In this document: positions 16,570 through 25,550 of the stretch, in pieces
Layout: each line of letters begins with the position of its first letter
Numbering within the stretch: position 1 is the first letter of the stretch
The notes under the pieces: generated by a model
What the model saw: the letters and a program-made list of their open reading frames with translations, nothing else
Database searches by the model: none
Told to the model about the DNA's origin: nothing
Source: JAGBWK01 sp964462445
Lineage (GTDB): Bacteria > Bacteroidota > Bacteroidia > Bacteroidales > Muribaculaceae
Reading direction: 5' to 3'
Assembly (NCBI GenBank): GCA_964462445.1
Contig: CAYWXG010000010.1
Location: forward strand, 1-53,206
DNA: 53,206 nucleotides
Made by a program: the position numbers and the translations under genes

Positions 16570-16658
16570 GCAAGTCAGGCTTTATCGTGATGTTTAGCTG
16601 TCGGCATAGGGTTCTGCCCGTGCTTTCATACTTGCAACCTCCTTCGGGAGGTTTTTTT
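16570..16658 (+). ncRNA. Compact three-way-junction sRNA, copy B
   Basis: Same layout as copy A. P1: GCAAGT (16570-16575)/ACTTGC (16630-16635), here with a full G-C end. P2: CAG-g-CT (16576-16581)/AGCTG (16596-16600). P3: GGCAT-a-GGG (16603-16611)/CCCGTGCT (16617-16624), where two changes turn A-U and G-C into G-U pairs. The terminator is at 16636-16658. Its -33 box appears lost to the IS, so expression is doubtful. Confidence 0.6.
16636..16658 (+). terminator. UUCG-tetraloop terminator of sRNA copy B
   Basis: AACCTCC, TTCG, GGAGGTT, then seven T's. The second pair is A-T where copy A has C-G: a two-sided compensatory change. Confidence 0.85.
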
Positions 16659-17232
16659 ATATATTATAAATTTTAAGTTCTGTGGCTCCGTTAATAACAA
16701 CATAAATGTGATTAATTCGTTTAGTAGTACCGTATTCAATGACCTTAGATTTATACCATTCAATATCATTTAACAACTTTTCTTCAGAGAACATATTACT
16801 ATCGTGAAAATGCAAGCACATACAGTCGGAAATTAATCCTGTTTTCCGTTTGACATTCCCAAGTTGAGCGTTTTTTGCCATTATACTATTCCCATAGTGA
16901 CCATATTGAGTAATAGAGCGTATATCCATGAACTTGTCATCTACTTCTAAATCAAGCGATGGAGGTTGATTTAATTTATGATTCAAAAATTCATCACGAA
17001 GAATTGCAGAATGCCCCCATTGGTACAATAATTCTTGACATTCGCGTTCAAGGTCGATTGCTTTCATATTCCCAAAAAATGTTTTAGATTTGTCAGAATT
17101 ATGTGTATTATGCCCGTTATGAGTCGCCCTTAACGCTCCGGTTATAGGATTAAACTCAACATTAGTATAATTGGGGTCAGAAGCTAACCTTTCATATTCA
17201 CGACGATTTGCTTCTATTTTTGTTGAAAACAC
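16657..17232 (-). pseudogene. Orphan nuclease-like tail of a phage head protein
   Basis: This frame carries only the tail (about 190 residues) of the protein at 13020-13931. It opens at a GTG (17232) reading VFSTKIEANRREYERL, a few codons after an in-frame stop, and has no GWHPxCRC region or linker. Key segments match copy A: ERECQELLYQWGHSAI, LDLEVDDKFMDIRSI, MCLHFHDSN. The frame has no stop or shift and differs from copy A by one whole codon, which hints that the tail was kept under selection for some time. Without a convincing start it is best treated as a fragment. An orphan toxin module, as known for CdiA/Rhs tails, is the alternative reading. Confidence 0.55.
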
Positions 17233-17440
17233 TGTTGAGTGGAGCGTTCAATCGATCGCAAATATCAGTGAATAGCTTGCTGTTGAGTATGAGTATGTTA
17301 CTAAGTACGATGCGAATACTGTGACAAAGTCGAATTGTTGACAACGCTCTTATCAGTCGGCAATACGCAATAAAGCTTTTGATAAATGCGGCATCACATG
17401 TTAGTAGCACACAATTAAAGCAACTCGTTATAATGAATTT

Positions 17441-17812
17441 TTAACCTGTTGCTTGTGTTGTAAGTATATCCGCTCCTATATAAACTACACAACTATTGGC
17501 TATTAGTATTAAAATCAAAGCAATAATATGAGTCGCATTTGAAAACTTAAGTACGCGCAAAATAGCATTTAACGCTATCAAATAGATAACAATGAATATA
17601 ATCCCTAAAATTAAAGCTTCCGTTTCTGTCAATATTGCATGGCTATCACAAGCCCACGAATAGAAGTTGTGTTTATGTGATGATGGATGTAAAATGCCTC
17701 CAAAAATACATCCAACAACCAAATAGCCTATAGTGATAGTCACTATGGATATGGTTGTAATAAATAATGTGCCTGCAATTTTAGCAAAGTTGTTTTGATT
17801 AGTATTATTCAT
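17441..17812 (-). CDS. Small membrane protein, 123 residues, unknown
   Basis: Starts at an ATG at 17812. It has three strongly hydrophobic segments: residues about 12-38, 65-88 and 92-115. Between the first two is a loop with SSHKHNFYSWACDSH, rich in His and with one Cys. I recognise no family. It lies 208 bp upstream of the orphan nuclease tail on the same strand, within the accessory region. An immunity-type role would be speculation. The gap 17233-17440 holds no gene I can identify; its short frames are broken and look like debris. Confidence 0.5.
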   Translation of the reverse strand: MNNTNQNNFAKIAGTLFITTISIVTITIGYLVVGCIFGGILHPSSHKHNFYSWACDSHAILTETEALILGIIFIVIYLIALNAILRVLKFSNATHIIALILILIANSCVVYIGADILTTQATG

Positions 17813-17925
17813 ATTAGATTTGGCTATAGAGGGTAATGATCTGATATATTTAATTTGCTATTATAGTATTAGAATGTGTTGATATTGAGATTAATTAAAG
17901 GTTAAATGTCGGTAATTATTTAAAT

Positions 17926-17975
17926 AAAAAAAGTGACCATAGCACATCAAGATTAATTGATTTGCTAACGGTCAC
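17926..17975 (-). terminator. Terminator of clpB
   Basis: On the minus strand GTGACC (17975-17970) pairs with GGTCAC (17938-17933). Further in, TAGCA pairs with TGCTA and ATCAA with TTGAT, giving a long interrupted stem. Seven T's follow (A-run 17926-17932 on the plus strand). It is 51 bp past the clpB stop. Confidence 0.8.
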
Positions 17976-18026
17976 AAATTTACTAAAAAAGTTCAATTAT
18001 GCGCTATTGATTTATTGAAAATTACA

Positions 18027-20615
18027 TTAATTTTTGAATATCAAATTATCGTTTTCAATGTCAACAATTATGGGACGGTCTTTGTCGACTTTTTGCCCCA
18101 ATATATCTTTTGAAAGTTGATTCAGTACGAGTCGTTGCAACACGCGTTTTACCGGACGGGCACCAAACTCCGGGTCATACCCCTCTTTGGCAAGAAAATG
18201 CAATGCTTTAGTCGTTACATCGAGAGAAACACCTGCAACAGCGAGCATCTTTTTGATTGACTTAATCTGCAGTCCGACAATCTCCTCAATCTCTTTTTCG
18301 TTTAGTGGAGAGAACATTATAATTTCGTCTATACGATTAAGAAATTCCGGGCGAATTGTTTGTTTCAACATTTCAAGTACTTCGACCTTAGTACGTTCAA
18401 TTGTCTCATCATGATTAGAAGGTGTCATTTTTGAGAAATTGTCACGAATCACATGCGACCCCATATTGGATGTCATTATGATAATCGTGTTCTTGAAATT
18501 GACCATACGACCTTTATTGTCGGTAAGACGTCCGTCGTCGAGCACTTGCAATAAGATGTTGAACACATCGGGGTGAGCCTTTTCAATTTCATCAAAAAGT
18601 ACAACAGAATAAGGCTTGCGACGTACGGCCTCGGTGAGTTGTCCACCTTCATCATATCCCACATATCCGGGAGGTGCTCCGACTAATCGCGAAACCGAAT
18701 GTTTTTCTTGGTACTCGCTCATATCGATACGAGTCATCATGTTTTCATCATCGAAAAGATATTCGGCGAGAGCTTTTGCAAGCTCGGTTTTTCCAACCCC
18801 GGTAGTGCCAAGAAAAATGAATGAACCAATTGGACGACGCGGGTCATTTAATCCTGCACGTGAACGGCGCACGGCATCGGCAATGGCTTGTATTGCTTCG
18901 TCTTGACCTATAACACGATTATGAAGTTCTTCTTCAAGATGGAGTAATTTTTCTTTTTCAGTTTGCACCATTTTGCTGACAGGAATACCTGTCCAACGCG
19001 AAACAACGTCGGCAATATCTTCGGCGTCAACCTCTTCTTTAATGAGCGCTTTGTCTCCTTGCAATGCTTTGAGTTGCTGTAAGATATAGTGATTTTCCTG
19101 TTCTTTGTGTTGAATCTTTGAATAGCGTATTTCTGCAACTCGAGCATAGTCCCCATCGCGTTCGGCTTTTTCGGCTTCAAAGTTGAGTTGTTCAATGTCG
19201 ACTTTGTTTTGCTGAATGCGATTAATGAGGTCCTTTTCGGCTTTCCATTTGGCGGTATATTCCTTTTCCTCCTCTTTTAGGGTGGAAATTTCTTTCTCTA
19301 ATTCTTTAATTTTTGCCGTGTCACCTTCTCGTTTAATCGCTTCGCGCTCAATCTCTTTCTGTGCAATGTCTCGAGTTATTTCATCGAGTGCCTGCGGGAC
19401 GGAGTCAATTTCAAGGCGAAGTTTAGATGCAGCTTCATCAACCAAGTCGATGGCCTTATCGGGAAGGAATCGGTCGGTGATATAGCGCTCGGAAAGTTGT
19501 ACGGCAGCTACTACTGCTTCATCGCGAATGCGGACATGATGGTGGTTCTCGTAGCGTTCTTTCAATCCGCGAAGAATAGATATGGCGCTCATCTCGTCGG
19601 GTTCATTCACCATGACTTTCTGGAAACGGCGCTCAAGAGCTTTGTCCTTTTCAAAGTATTTTTGGTATTCATCGAGGGTTGTGGCGCCAATCGAACGAAG
19701 TTCGCCACGAGCCAATGCCGGTTTGAGAATGTTGGCGGCGTCCATAGCTCCCTCCCCTTTTCCGGCACCGACAAGGGTGTGGATTTCATCAATGAACAGA
19801 ATTATTTCGCCATCGCTTTGGGTTACTTCATTGACGATTGCTTTCAATCGTTCTTCAAATTCGCCCTTGTATTTTGCCCCGGCAACCAAAGCCCCCATAT
19901 CGAGAGAGAAAATCTGTTTTGAACGCAGGTTTTCAGGCACATCGCCACGTACTATTCTTTGAGCCAAACCTTCAGCAATCGCAGTTTTACCCGTTCCGGG
20001 CTCTCCGATAAGCATAGGGTTGTTTTTTGTTCGTCGAGATAGAATTTGTAGTACACGTCGAATTTCGTCATCGCGTCCGATTACAGGGTCAAGTTTCCCT
20101 TCACGAGCGCGCTCGTTAAGATTTATAGCGTACTTATTTAATGCATTATAAGTGTCCTCTGCACTTTGGTCGGTAGCTTTCTTTCCTTTTCTAAGTTCGG
20201 CGATTGCAGCATTAAGCTCATTTTCTGTCAATCCTGCATCTTTAAGAATCTTAGAAGCTGTAGAGTTGACAATGAACAGAGCGAGGAGAATAGCTTCAAG
20301 AGTCACATATTCATCACCTTGCTTTTTGGCTATGTCAAGTGACTTTTGTAACACGTTGTTAGACTCACGACTGAGATGTGGTTCTCCCCCACTTACTTTC
20401 GGCAAACGAGAAATTTCCTCTTCAATCATTCTTGATACATTGGCAGGGTTGGCTCCTATTTTTTGAAATATAAAATTGATCAAAGCTTCCCCCTTATCCA
20501 CGAGCCCTTTGAGAATGTGAACCGGTTCAATTTGCTGTTGATGTGCTGAACGGGTAAATTCGATGGCTTTTTGAATGGCCTCTTGTGATTTGATAGTAAA
20601 ACTATTGAAATTCAT
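18027..20615 (-). CDS. clpB: ATP-dependent disaggregase ClpB
   Basis: Hsp100 chaperone that, with DnaK, threads aggregated proteins through its hexameric pore. The 862 residues show the full domain order: N domain (FTIKSQEAIQKAIEF), NBD1 with GEPGTGKTAIAEG and the sensor/Arg-finger region ATTLDEYQKYFEKDKALERRFQ, a coiled-coil M domain (about residues 410-530), NBD2 with GTTGVGKTELAKALAE and FDEIEKAHPDVFN, and the C-terminal FGARPVKRVLQR. The M domain and lack of an IGL loop separate it from ClpA/ClpC. It is monocistronic with its own terminator. I found no clear consensus promoter in 20616-20720, which may reflect an alternative sigma factor. Confidence 0.96.
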   Translation of the reverse strand: MNFNSFTIKSQEAIQKAIEFTRSAHQQQIEPVHILKGLVDKGEALINFIFQKIGANPANVSRMIEEEISRLPKVSGGEPHLSRESNNVLQKSLDIAKKQGDEYVTLEAILLALFIVNSTASKILKDAGLTENELNAAIAELRKGKKATDQSAEDTYNALNKYAINLNERAREGKLDPVIGRDDEIRRVLQILSRRTKNNPMLIGEPGTGKTAIAEGLAQRIVRGDVPENLRSKQIFSLDMGALVAGAKYKGEFEERLKAIVNEVTQSDGEIILFIDEIHTLVGAGKGEGAMDAANILKPALARGELRSIGATTLDEYQKYFEKDKALERRFQKVMVNEPDEMSAISILRGLKERYENHHHVRIRDEAVVAAVQLSERYITDRFLPDKAIDLVDEAASKLRLEIDSVPQALDEITRDIAQKEIEREAIKREGDTAKIKELEKEISTLKEEEKEYTAKWKAEKDLINRIQQNKVDIEQLNFEAEKAERDGDYARVAEIRYSKIQHKEQENHYILQQLKALQGDKALIKEEVDAEDIADVVSRWTGIPVSKMVQTEKEKLLHLEEELHNRVIGQDEAIQAIADAVRRSRAGLNDPRRPIGSFIFLGTTGVGKTELAKALAEYLFDDENMMTRIDMSEYQEKHSVSRLVGAPPGYVGYDEGGQLTEAVRRKPYSVVLFDEIEKAHPDVFNILLQVLDDGRLTDNKGRMVNFKNTIIIMTSNMGSHVIRDNFSKMTPSNHDETIERTKVEVLEMLKQTIRPEFLNRIDEIIMFSPLNEKEIEEIVGLQIKSIKKMLAVAGVSLDVTTKALHFLAKEGYDPEFGARPVKRVLQRLVLNQLSKDILGQKVDKDRPIIVDIENDNLIFKN

Positions 20616-20708
20616 TTCTTTTTTAATTTATTACAATAATTAAACTGATATTTATATCAAACTCATAAAATCTCACTTGTAATTTTAACAAACTATATGC
20701 CATAATGT

Positions 20709-20739
20709 TTTGAAGTCAACCAAACTTACATTAACTTTG
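20709..20739 (+). promoter_or_regulatory. Consensus promoter of the DUF5106-mnmA unit
   Basis: TTTG (20709-20712), 19 bp, TAACTTTG (20732-20739): a full match. The transcript should start near 20745, giving a leader of about 65 nt. Confidence 0.75.
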
Positions 20740-20809
20740 CATATAACTTTAGCCAATAAAATGCGCCAAACGCTTTGTTGACAAGTTTTATGATAATATT
20801 TTACTGAAT

Positions 20810-21715
20810 ATGATATTTCGAAAAGCGATAATCGCAATCTGCCTTTTTGGCAGTACAATATGTCAGTTGGCCGCAGCTCCTAAAGAAGAAGGGTTGTTTG
20901 AGTATCCAACACCTCCGGAGGAGCTGGTGTCATTACAAGAACGCACAACGTATCTTGTAGCCCATTTTTGGGACAAATGCAACCTACATAGTGCAATACT
21001 AAATCGCGAAAAGTTCAAGACGGCGTTTCTCGATTATGTTTCGTTTATGCCCTATGCTGACTCATTGGTAGTGCATGAATCTATCGCAAAATTGATTTCT
21101 GCGTATAAAAAGTCGCCGGAGCATTTGTTGGCGCTTGCAGAAATAGCAGAGAATGCTGTGTATAATGGTGAGGCAGATTTTACTTCTGATGAATTGTTTC
21201 TTCCTTTTGCTAAAGCAGTAGTCGCAAACAAAAAAATTTCAAAAACCCAAAAGGCACGCCTTGCCCATGAAGCGAAGATAGTAGAACAGACACAAGTAGG
21301 CAATATTGCTCCCGAATTAAAGTATACTCATCGAGACGGAAGTAAGGGGCATTTAAGCGATACTCGCGGTGCGCATGTATTGTTATTTGTTAATGACCCG
21401 GATTGTGAAGAATGTCGCATGGCGCGTTTACGGCTTTCAGTCGACCATAATATTAACCAACTTATTGATGATGGATTGTTAAAGATTGTGAGTATCTATC
21501 CCGATGAGTATACAGAGGAGTGGGCACAAGATGTTGCTAACTATAATTCGCGCTGGATTGTATGTGCGAGCGCTCAAGTTGATGAAGAGTATGATTTACG
21601 ATTAACTCCAACAATCTACTATCTTAATCCCGAAGGGGTTATATTGTCGAAGTCTCTAACCGTAGAAGGACTAATTGAAGCATTCCATGTTATTAATTCT
21701 AAAATAACTCGTTGA
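20810..21715 (+). CDS. Secreted DUF5106/thioredoxin-like protein
   Basis: 301 residues with a signal peptide (hydrophobic 8-20, cut near QLAAA). Residues 25-150 are helical and match the DUF5106 type found in front of thioredoxin folds in Bacteroidetes. Residues 165-300 form a thioredoxin-like domain: GNIAPELKYTHRDG opens as in TlpA/AhpC relatives, and DCEECRM supplies a CxxC-type pair. A cis-Pro strand LTPTIYYLNPEG follows. It probably acts as an envelope thiol-disulfide protein; substrate unknown. The stop is 1 bp before the mnmA start, so the two are probably co-transcribed. Confidence 0.75.
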   Translation: MIFRKAIIAICLFGSTICQLAAAPKEEGLFEYPTPPEELVSLQERTTYLVAHFWDKCNLHSAILNREKFKTAFLDYVSFMPYADSLVVHESIAKLISAYKKSPEHLLALAEIAENAVYNGEADFTSDELFLPFAKAVVANKKISKTQKARLAHEAKIVEQTQVGNIAPELKYTHRDGSKGHLSDTRGAHVLLFVNDPDCEECRMARLRLSVDHNINQLIDDGLLKIVSIYPDEYTEEWAQDVANYNSRWIVCASAQVDEEYDLRLTPTIYYLNPEGVILSKSLTVEGLIEAFHVINSKITR

Positions 21716-21716
21716 T

Positions 21717-22793
21717 ATGAACATTGCAGTATTGATATCAGGAGGAGTTGATAGCGCAGTAACAGTGCATACCTTGCTCGAACAAGGGCATAATTTGCAT
21801 TTATTTTATATCCGAATAGGATTGGATAACGGCGAAGGAGATTGTTCTGCTGAAGAGGACATTGAGATGTGTAGCTTTATTGCTCGTAAATATAATTTGC
21901 CATTTGACGTAGTCTCTTTACATAAAGAATATTGGGAGAATGTTATGGAGTATGCACTCAACTCCGTTCGAGATGGATTGACTCCGAATCCCGATATCAT
22001 GTGTAATAAGATGATTAAATTCGGTTTTTTTGAAGAACGTTGGGGGCATAAGTTTGACTTAACTGCAACCGGTCACTATGCGAGCACTGTGATTCGGAAT
22101 GGCAAGAAATGGCTTGCCACGGCTGTTGACCCTGTGAAAGATCAGACCGATTTTCTTGCTCGTATTACGTATAAACAACTTGAACATGTAATATTCCCAA
22201 TTGGAGAATTGCCTAAGTCGCGTGTAAGAGAAATTGCGATAGAAACAAAAATGCCTAATGCATATCGTAAAGATTCTCAAGGGATTTGTTTCCTTGGGAA
22301 GATTGATTATAACGATTTCATCCGACGCCATTTAGGTGAAAAACCGGGCGCAATTATAGAACTCGAAACAGGTAAAAAAATTGGAACTCATAGAGGCTAT
22401 TGGTTCCACACTATCGGACAGCGCAAAGGCTTAGGTTTGAGTGGAGGGCCTTGGTATGTTGTAAAGAAAAACATTCGAGATAATGTGATATATGTCAGCA
22501 ATGGATATGACACTGAAAAACAGTATGGCAATAGCATACACATAAATCAGATGCATTTCATTTCGGGCAATCCGTGGCGAGAGGACGAAAACGACATGAA
22601 AATTACGTTTAAAAATCGCCATACACCAGAGTTCTTTAACGCAACGTTGCATCGCATAAATGAAGATGAATATCTTATTGAATCGGAACGCAAAGTTCAA
22701 GGTATAGCTCCGGGACAATTTGGCGTTATCTATTCCCCCGATAGTAAAATTTGCTATGGAAGTGGAATAATCACAGGCCAAAGTTTCACCTGA
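21717..22793 (+). CDS. mnmA: tRNA-specific 2-thiouridylase MnmA
   Basis: Makes 2-thiouridine at the wobble position of Glu, Gln and Lys tRNAs. The PP-loop SGGVDSAV (residues 8-15) binds ATP. The two catalytic Cys are C96 in NPDIMCNKMIKFG and C191 in DSQGICFLG. The GHYAS motif and a C-terminal beta-barrel (FHTIGQRKGLGLSGG) complete a normal 358-residue enzyme. It starts 1 bp after the thioredoxin-like gene. Confidence 0.94.
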   Translation: MNIAVLISGGVDSAVTVHTLLEQGHNLHLFYIRIGLDNGEGDCSAEEDIEMCSFIARKYNLPFDVVSLHKEYWENVMEYALNSVRDGLTPNPDIMCNKMIKFGFFEERWGHKFDLTATGHYASTVIRNGKKWLATAVDPVKDQTDFLARITYKQLEHVIFPIGELPKSRVREIAIETKMPNAYRKDSQGICFLGKIDYNDFIRRHLGEKPGAIIELETGKKIGTHRGYWFHTIGQRKGLGLSGGPWYVVKKNIRDNVIYVSNGYDTEKQYGNSIHINQMHFISGNPWREDENDMKITFKNRHTPEFFNATLHRINEDEYLIESERKVQGIAPGQFGVIYSPDSKICYGSGIITGQSFT

Positions 22794-22809
22794 TATTGGA
22801 GAATACAAT

Positions 22810-23412
22810 ATGAAAAATAAGGATAGAATAAGGCTCAAAGTAGTAGGGCTAACCTACTCACAGATACAATCGGGTGCGTATGCACTAATCCTTGGAGAGG
22901 TGGATGGTAAATATCGGGTGCCGGTTGTTATAGGTGCACCTGAAGCACAATCTATAGCATTAGAACTTGAAGGTATAATTCCTCCCCGACCGTTAACTCA
23001 CGATTTGTTTGAAAGTTTTGTTCATGCATTTGGAATAAAGTTGCTTCAAGTCTATATCTATAAATTTGAAGATGGTATATTCTTCTCCGAATTGACATTT
23101 AGCGATGGCGAACGCCAAATTGTGCTTGATTCTCGAACATCAGATGCTATTGCAATAGCAATCCGTACAAAGTCGCCAATCTATACCAACCATGAAATAT
23201 TAACTACAACCGGATTTGTTGTTGAAACAGATGTTACTACATTGCATGCGGGTAATGATGATATGTCGATAGATAATTCAGAACCAAAACTTGAGAATTA
23301 TGCAATTGAGGAACTTGAATCAATGTTGGCTAAATATATTGATAATGAGGAATATGAGGAAGCTGCAAAAATTCAAGGAATAATTAATGCAAAGAAAGAT
23401 AAGAATCAATAA
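22810..23412 (+). CDS. Bifunctional nuclease (BFN/DUF151) domain protein with UVR motif
   Basis: 200 residues. Residues 8-135 match the BFN fold: VPVVIGAPEAQSIALELEG and LDSRTSDAIAIAIR are hallmark segments. The last 40 residues (LESMLAKYIDNEEYEEAAKIQ) are a UvrB/UvrC-type motif, a common C-terminal addition. A plant and a mycobacterial relative were reported to have RNase/DNase activity; the bacterial role is uncertain. It is 16 bp after mnmA and 35 bp before the transporter gene, consistent with one transcript. Confidence 0.85.
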   Translation: MKNKDRIRLKVVGLTYSQIQSGAYALILGEVDGKYRVPVVIGAPEAQSIALELEGIIPPRPLTHDLFESFVHAFGIKLLQVYIYKFEDGIFFSELTFSDGERQIVLDSRTSDAIAIAIRTKSPIYTNHEILTTTGFVVETDVTTLHAGNDDMSIDNSEPKLENYAIEELESMLAKYIDNEEYEEAAKIQGIINAKKDKNQ

Positions 23413-23447
23413 TTATTTAATATAATCAAAATACCATAAAACTATAT

Positions 23448-24746
23448 ATGATGAAAACTGAAACGATAGTAAAGGTCAAATTGTCGGCAATGAACTATTT
23501 AGAATTTGCCGTATGGGGTGCATATCTGACTTCGCTTGGGACATTTCTTTGGAATAAAGGGATGGAAAGTAGTATTGGGATATTCTATGCTATCCAGGGA
23601 ATAGTTTCGCTGTTTATGCCGGCAGTTATCGGCATCATCGCCGATAAATATATTCAAGCACAACGTATGCTTAGTATTTGTCACTTTATTGCAGGGGCAT
23701 TTATGATTGGTGCCGGATTTTATTCTGCGACTGTAGGTGACAATATTCAATTCGGGCCTCTATTTGTGCTATATTCAATCTCTGTCGGATTCTTTATGCC
23801 GACAATAGGACTATCGAATTCTATAGCCTATACAACATTAAATAAATACAATCTTGATACAATAAAACATTTCCCTCCAATTCGAGTGTTTGGTACGGTA
23901 GGATTTATTTGCGCAATGCTTTTTGTTAATTTTACCGGTTTCCAAAATACATATAACCAACTTTTTACATCGGGCGTATTGAGTATCATTCTGGCATTAT
24001 ACTCACTAACATTGACTAAATGTCCAACTAATAAGAGTGCTGGAAAGAAGTCATTTGTGCAGACACTCGGACTTGATGCATTTAAGCTATTCAAAAACAA
24101 GCAAATGGCATTATTCTTTATCTTTTCGATGTTTCTTGGAGTTTCTCTCCAAATCACGAATGGTTTTGCCAATCCATTTATCAAAGGTTTTGCAGAAATG
24201 TCGGAATATTCATCTACATGGGGGGCTAATAATGCTAATGCACTGATTTCGTTGTCGCAAATGAGTGAAACATTGTGTATTTTGTTAATCCCGTTCTTCT
24301 TGCGCCGATATGGTATAAAGATTGTGATGGCAATGTCAATGTTTGCATGGGTGTTACGTTTCGGGTTCTTTGGAATAGGCAATCCGGGCGATGGCGTTTG
24401 GTTGTTTGTTCTATCAATGATTGTTTATGGTATAGCATTCGACTTCTTTAATGTGTCCGGTTCTCTATATGTAGACCGCAAGACAAATCCATCGATGCGT
24501 TCAAGCGCTCAAGGGTTGTTTATGATTATGACAAATGGACTTGGGGCCACTATCGGTGTCCTTGCAGCTCAAGCTGTCATCGATAAATTTGTTAACAATG
24601 CCGTGACTCCGGCAGAAAAAGTTGCAGGGTGGCATACATCTTGGCTGATATTTGCGGGTTATGCGCTCGTAGTCGGAATATTGTTTCTACTCGTATTTAA
24701 ATACAAACATAATCCGAATGAGGAAACTTCCACAAATAATAGTTGA
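23448..24746 (+). CDS. MFS nucleoside:proton symporter (NupG-like)
   Basis: 432 residues with about 12 hydrophobic segments. The start (VKLSAMNYLEFAVWGAYLTSLG) and the FMPAVIGIIADKYI loop are typical of the nucleoside_H+_symporter branch of the major facilitator superfamily, which imports nucleosides across the inner membrane. GWHTSWLIFAGYALVVG near the C-terminus also fits. The exact substrate is not readable. Start chosen at the first of two tandem ATGs. Confidence 0.85.
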   Translation: MMKTETIVKVKLSAMNYLEFAVWGAYLTSLGTFLWNKGMESSIGIFYAIQGIVSLFMPAVIGIIADKYIQAQRMLSICHFIAGAFMIGAGFYSATVGDNIQFGPLFVLYSISVGFFMPTIGLSNSIAYTTLNKYNLDTIKHFPPIRVFGTVGFICAMLFVNFTGFQNTYNQLFTSGVLSIILALYSLTLTKCPTNKSAGKKSFVQTLGLDAFKLFKNKQMALFFIFSMFLGVSLQITNGFANPFIKGFAEMSEYSSTWGANNANALISLSQMSETLCILLIPFFLRRYGIKIVMAMSMFAWVLRFGFFGIGNPGDGVWLFVLSMIVYGIAFDFFNVSGSLYVDRKTNPSMRSSAQGLFMIMTNGLGATIGVLAAQAVIDKFVNNAVTPAEKVAGWHTSWLIFAGYALVVGILFLLVFKYKHNPNEETSTNNS

Positions 24747-24794
24747 TAAATCAGAAAGGAATTAGTATCGAATAAATTTCAAATTTAATATAGC

Positions 24795-25517
24795 ATGATT
24801 CAATTTTATGCCCCCGACATATTGAAGAACCCAATATTGCCTGAGAGCGATTCGCAGCATTGTATTCGTGTGCTTCGTAAACAGCAAGGCGACATAATTG
24901 ATGTGATAGATGGTTGTGGGCATAGATTGAAATGTAAAATTGTGGACCCTCACTCTAAGCGTACACTTCTTGAGATTGTTGAAATTGAAGAAGTGGCTTT
25001 GCCATGGAGTGAGAGGATTACGATTGCGGTTGCTCCTACCAAACACATGGATCGAATGGAATGGTTGGTAGAAAAACTTGTTGAAATTGGAATTAATCGA
25101 TTTGTACCATTGCTATGTACACACTCCGAGCGAAAAGAGATTAAAAGAGACCGTATCGAAAAGATAGCAATATCCGCGATGAAGCAATCGTTGAAAACAT
25201 GGTTGCCACAAATTGATGAAATGACCCCCATAAAAACATTTATAGAGGAATTTAAAGGAGGTGATGCAATGCGATATGTAGCATATTGCGATCCGGAGAT
25301 ACCACGTCGCGATTTAGCTAAAGAGTTGAAACCGGAGAGTGATAAAGTAATATTAATTGGACCGGAAGGAGACTTTTCTCCTGAGGAAATAAAGATGACA
25401 CTCAATGCCGGTTTTATCCCGGTAAGTCTGGGCGATTGTCGACTTCGGACAGAAACGGCAGCTTTGGCTTCATGTCAAGCAATACACGTAATTAACCAAT
25501 TGATGAATAAGGACTAA
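24795..25517 (+). CDS. rsmE: 16S rRNA (uracil1498-N3)-methyltransferase RsmE
   Basis: SPOUT-class SAM-dependent methyltransferase of 240 residues. An N-terminal PUA-like part (SQHCIRVLRKQQGD) precedes the knotted domain with VLIGPEGDFSPEE-like (residues 191-202) and SLGDCRLRTETAAL, both SAM-binding and characteristic of RsmE. The AVAPTKHMDRMEWLVEKLVEIG segment is also family-typical. It lies in the run between the transporter and kdsA. Confidence 0.94.
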   Translation: MIQFYAPDILKNPILPESDSQHCIRVLRKQQGDIIDVIDGCGHRLKCKIVDPHSKRTLLEIVEIEEVALPWSERITIAVAPTKHMDRMEWLVEKLVEIGINRFVPLLCTHSERKEIKRDRIEKIAISAMKQSLKTWLPQIDEMTPIKTFIEEFKGGDAMRYVAYCDPEIPRRDLAKELKPESDKVILIGPEGDFSPEEIKMTLNAGFIPVSLGDCRLRTETAALASCQAIHVINQLMNKD

Positions 25518-25550
25518 AATCATAATTATTAAATAAGAAAATTATACGAT

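Larger units (their letters stand above)
16562..17226. repeat. Direct repeat copy B (sRNA plus nuclease-tail coding region)
   Basis: Homologous to 12925-13592, same orientation, about 3.6 kb apart. The left edge coincides with the -7 box of the RNA. At the right edge homology ends abruptly near 17226 and the sequence beyond is unrelated to copy A. Confidence 0.85.

Noticed and set aside
17198..17410. A 70-codon minus-strand frame running into the tail fragment.
   Set aside because: It crosses the repeat junction in the wrong frame for the tail, and the other strand gives only broken frames; probably junction debris.
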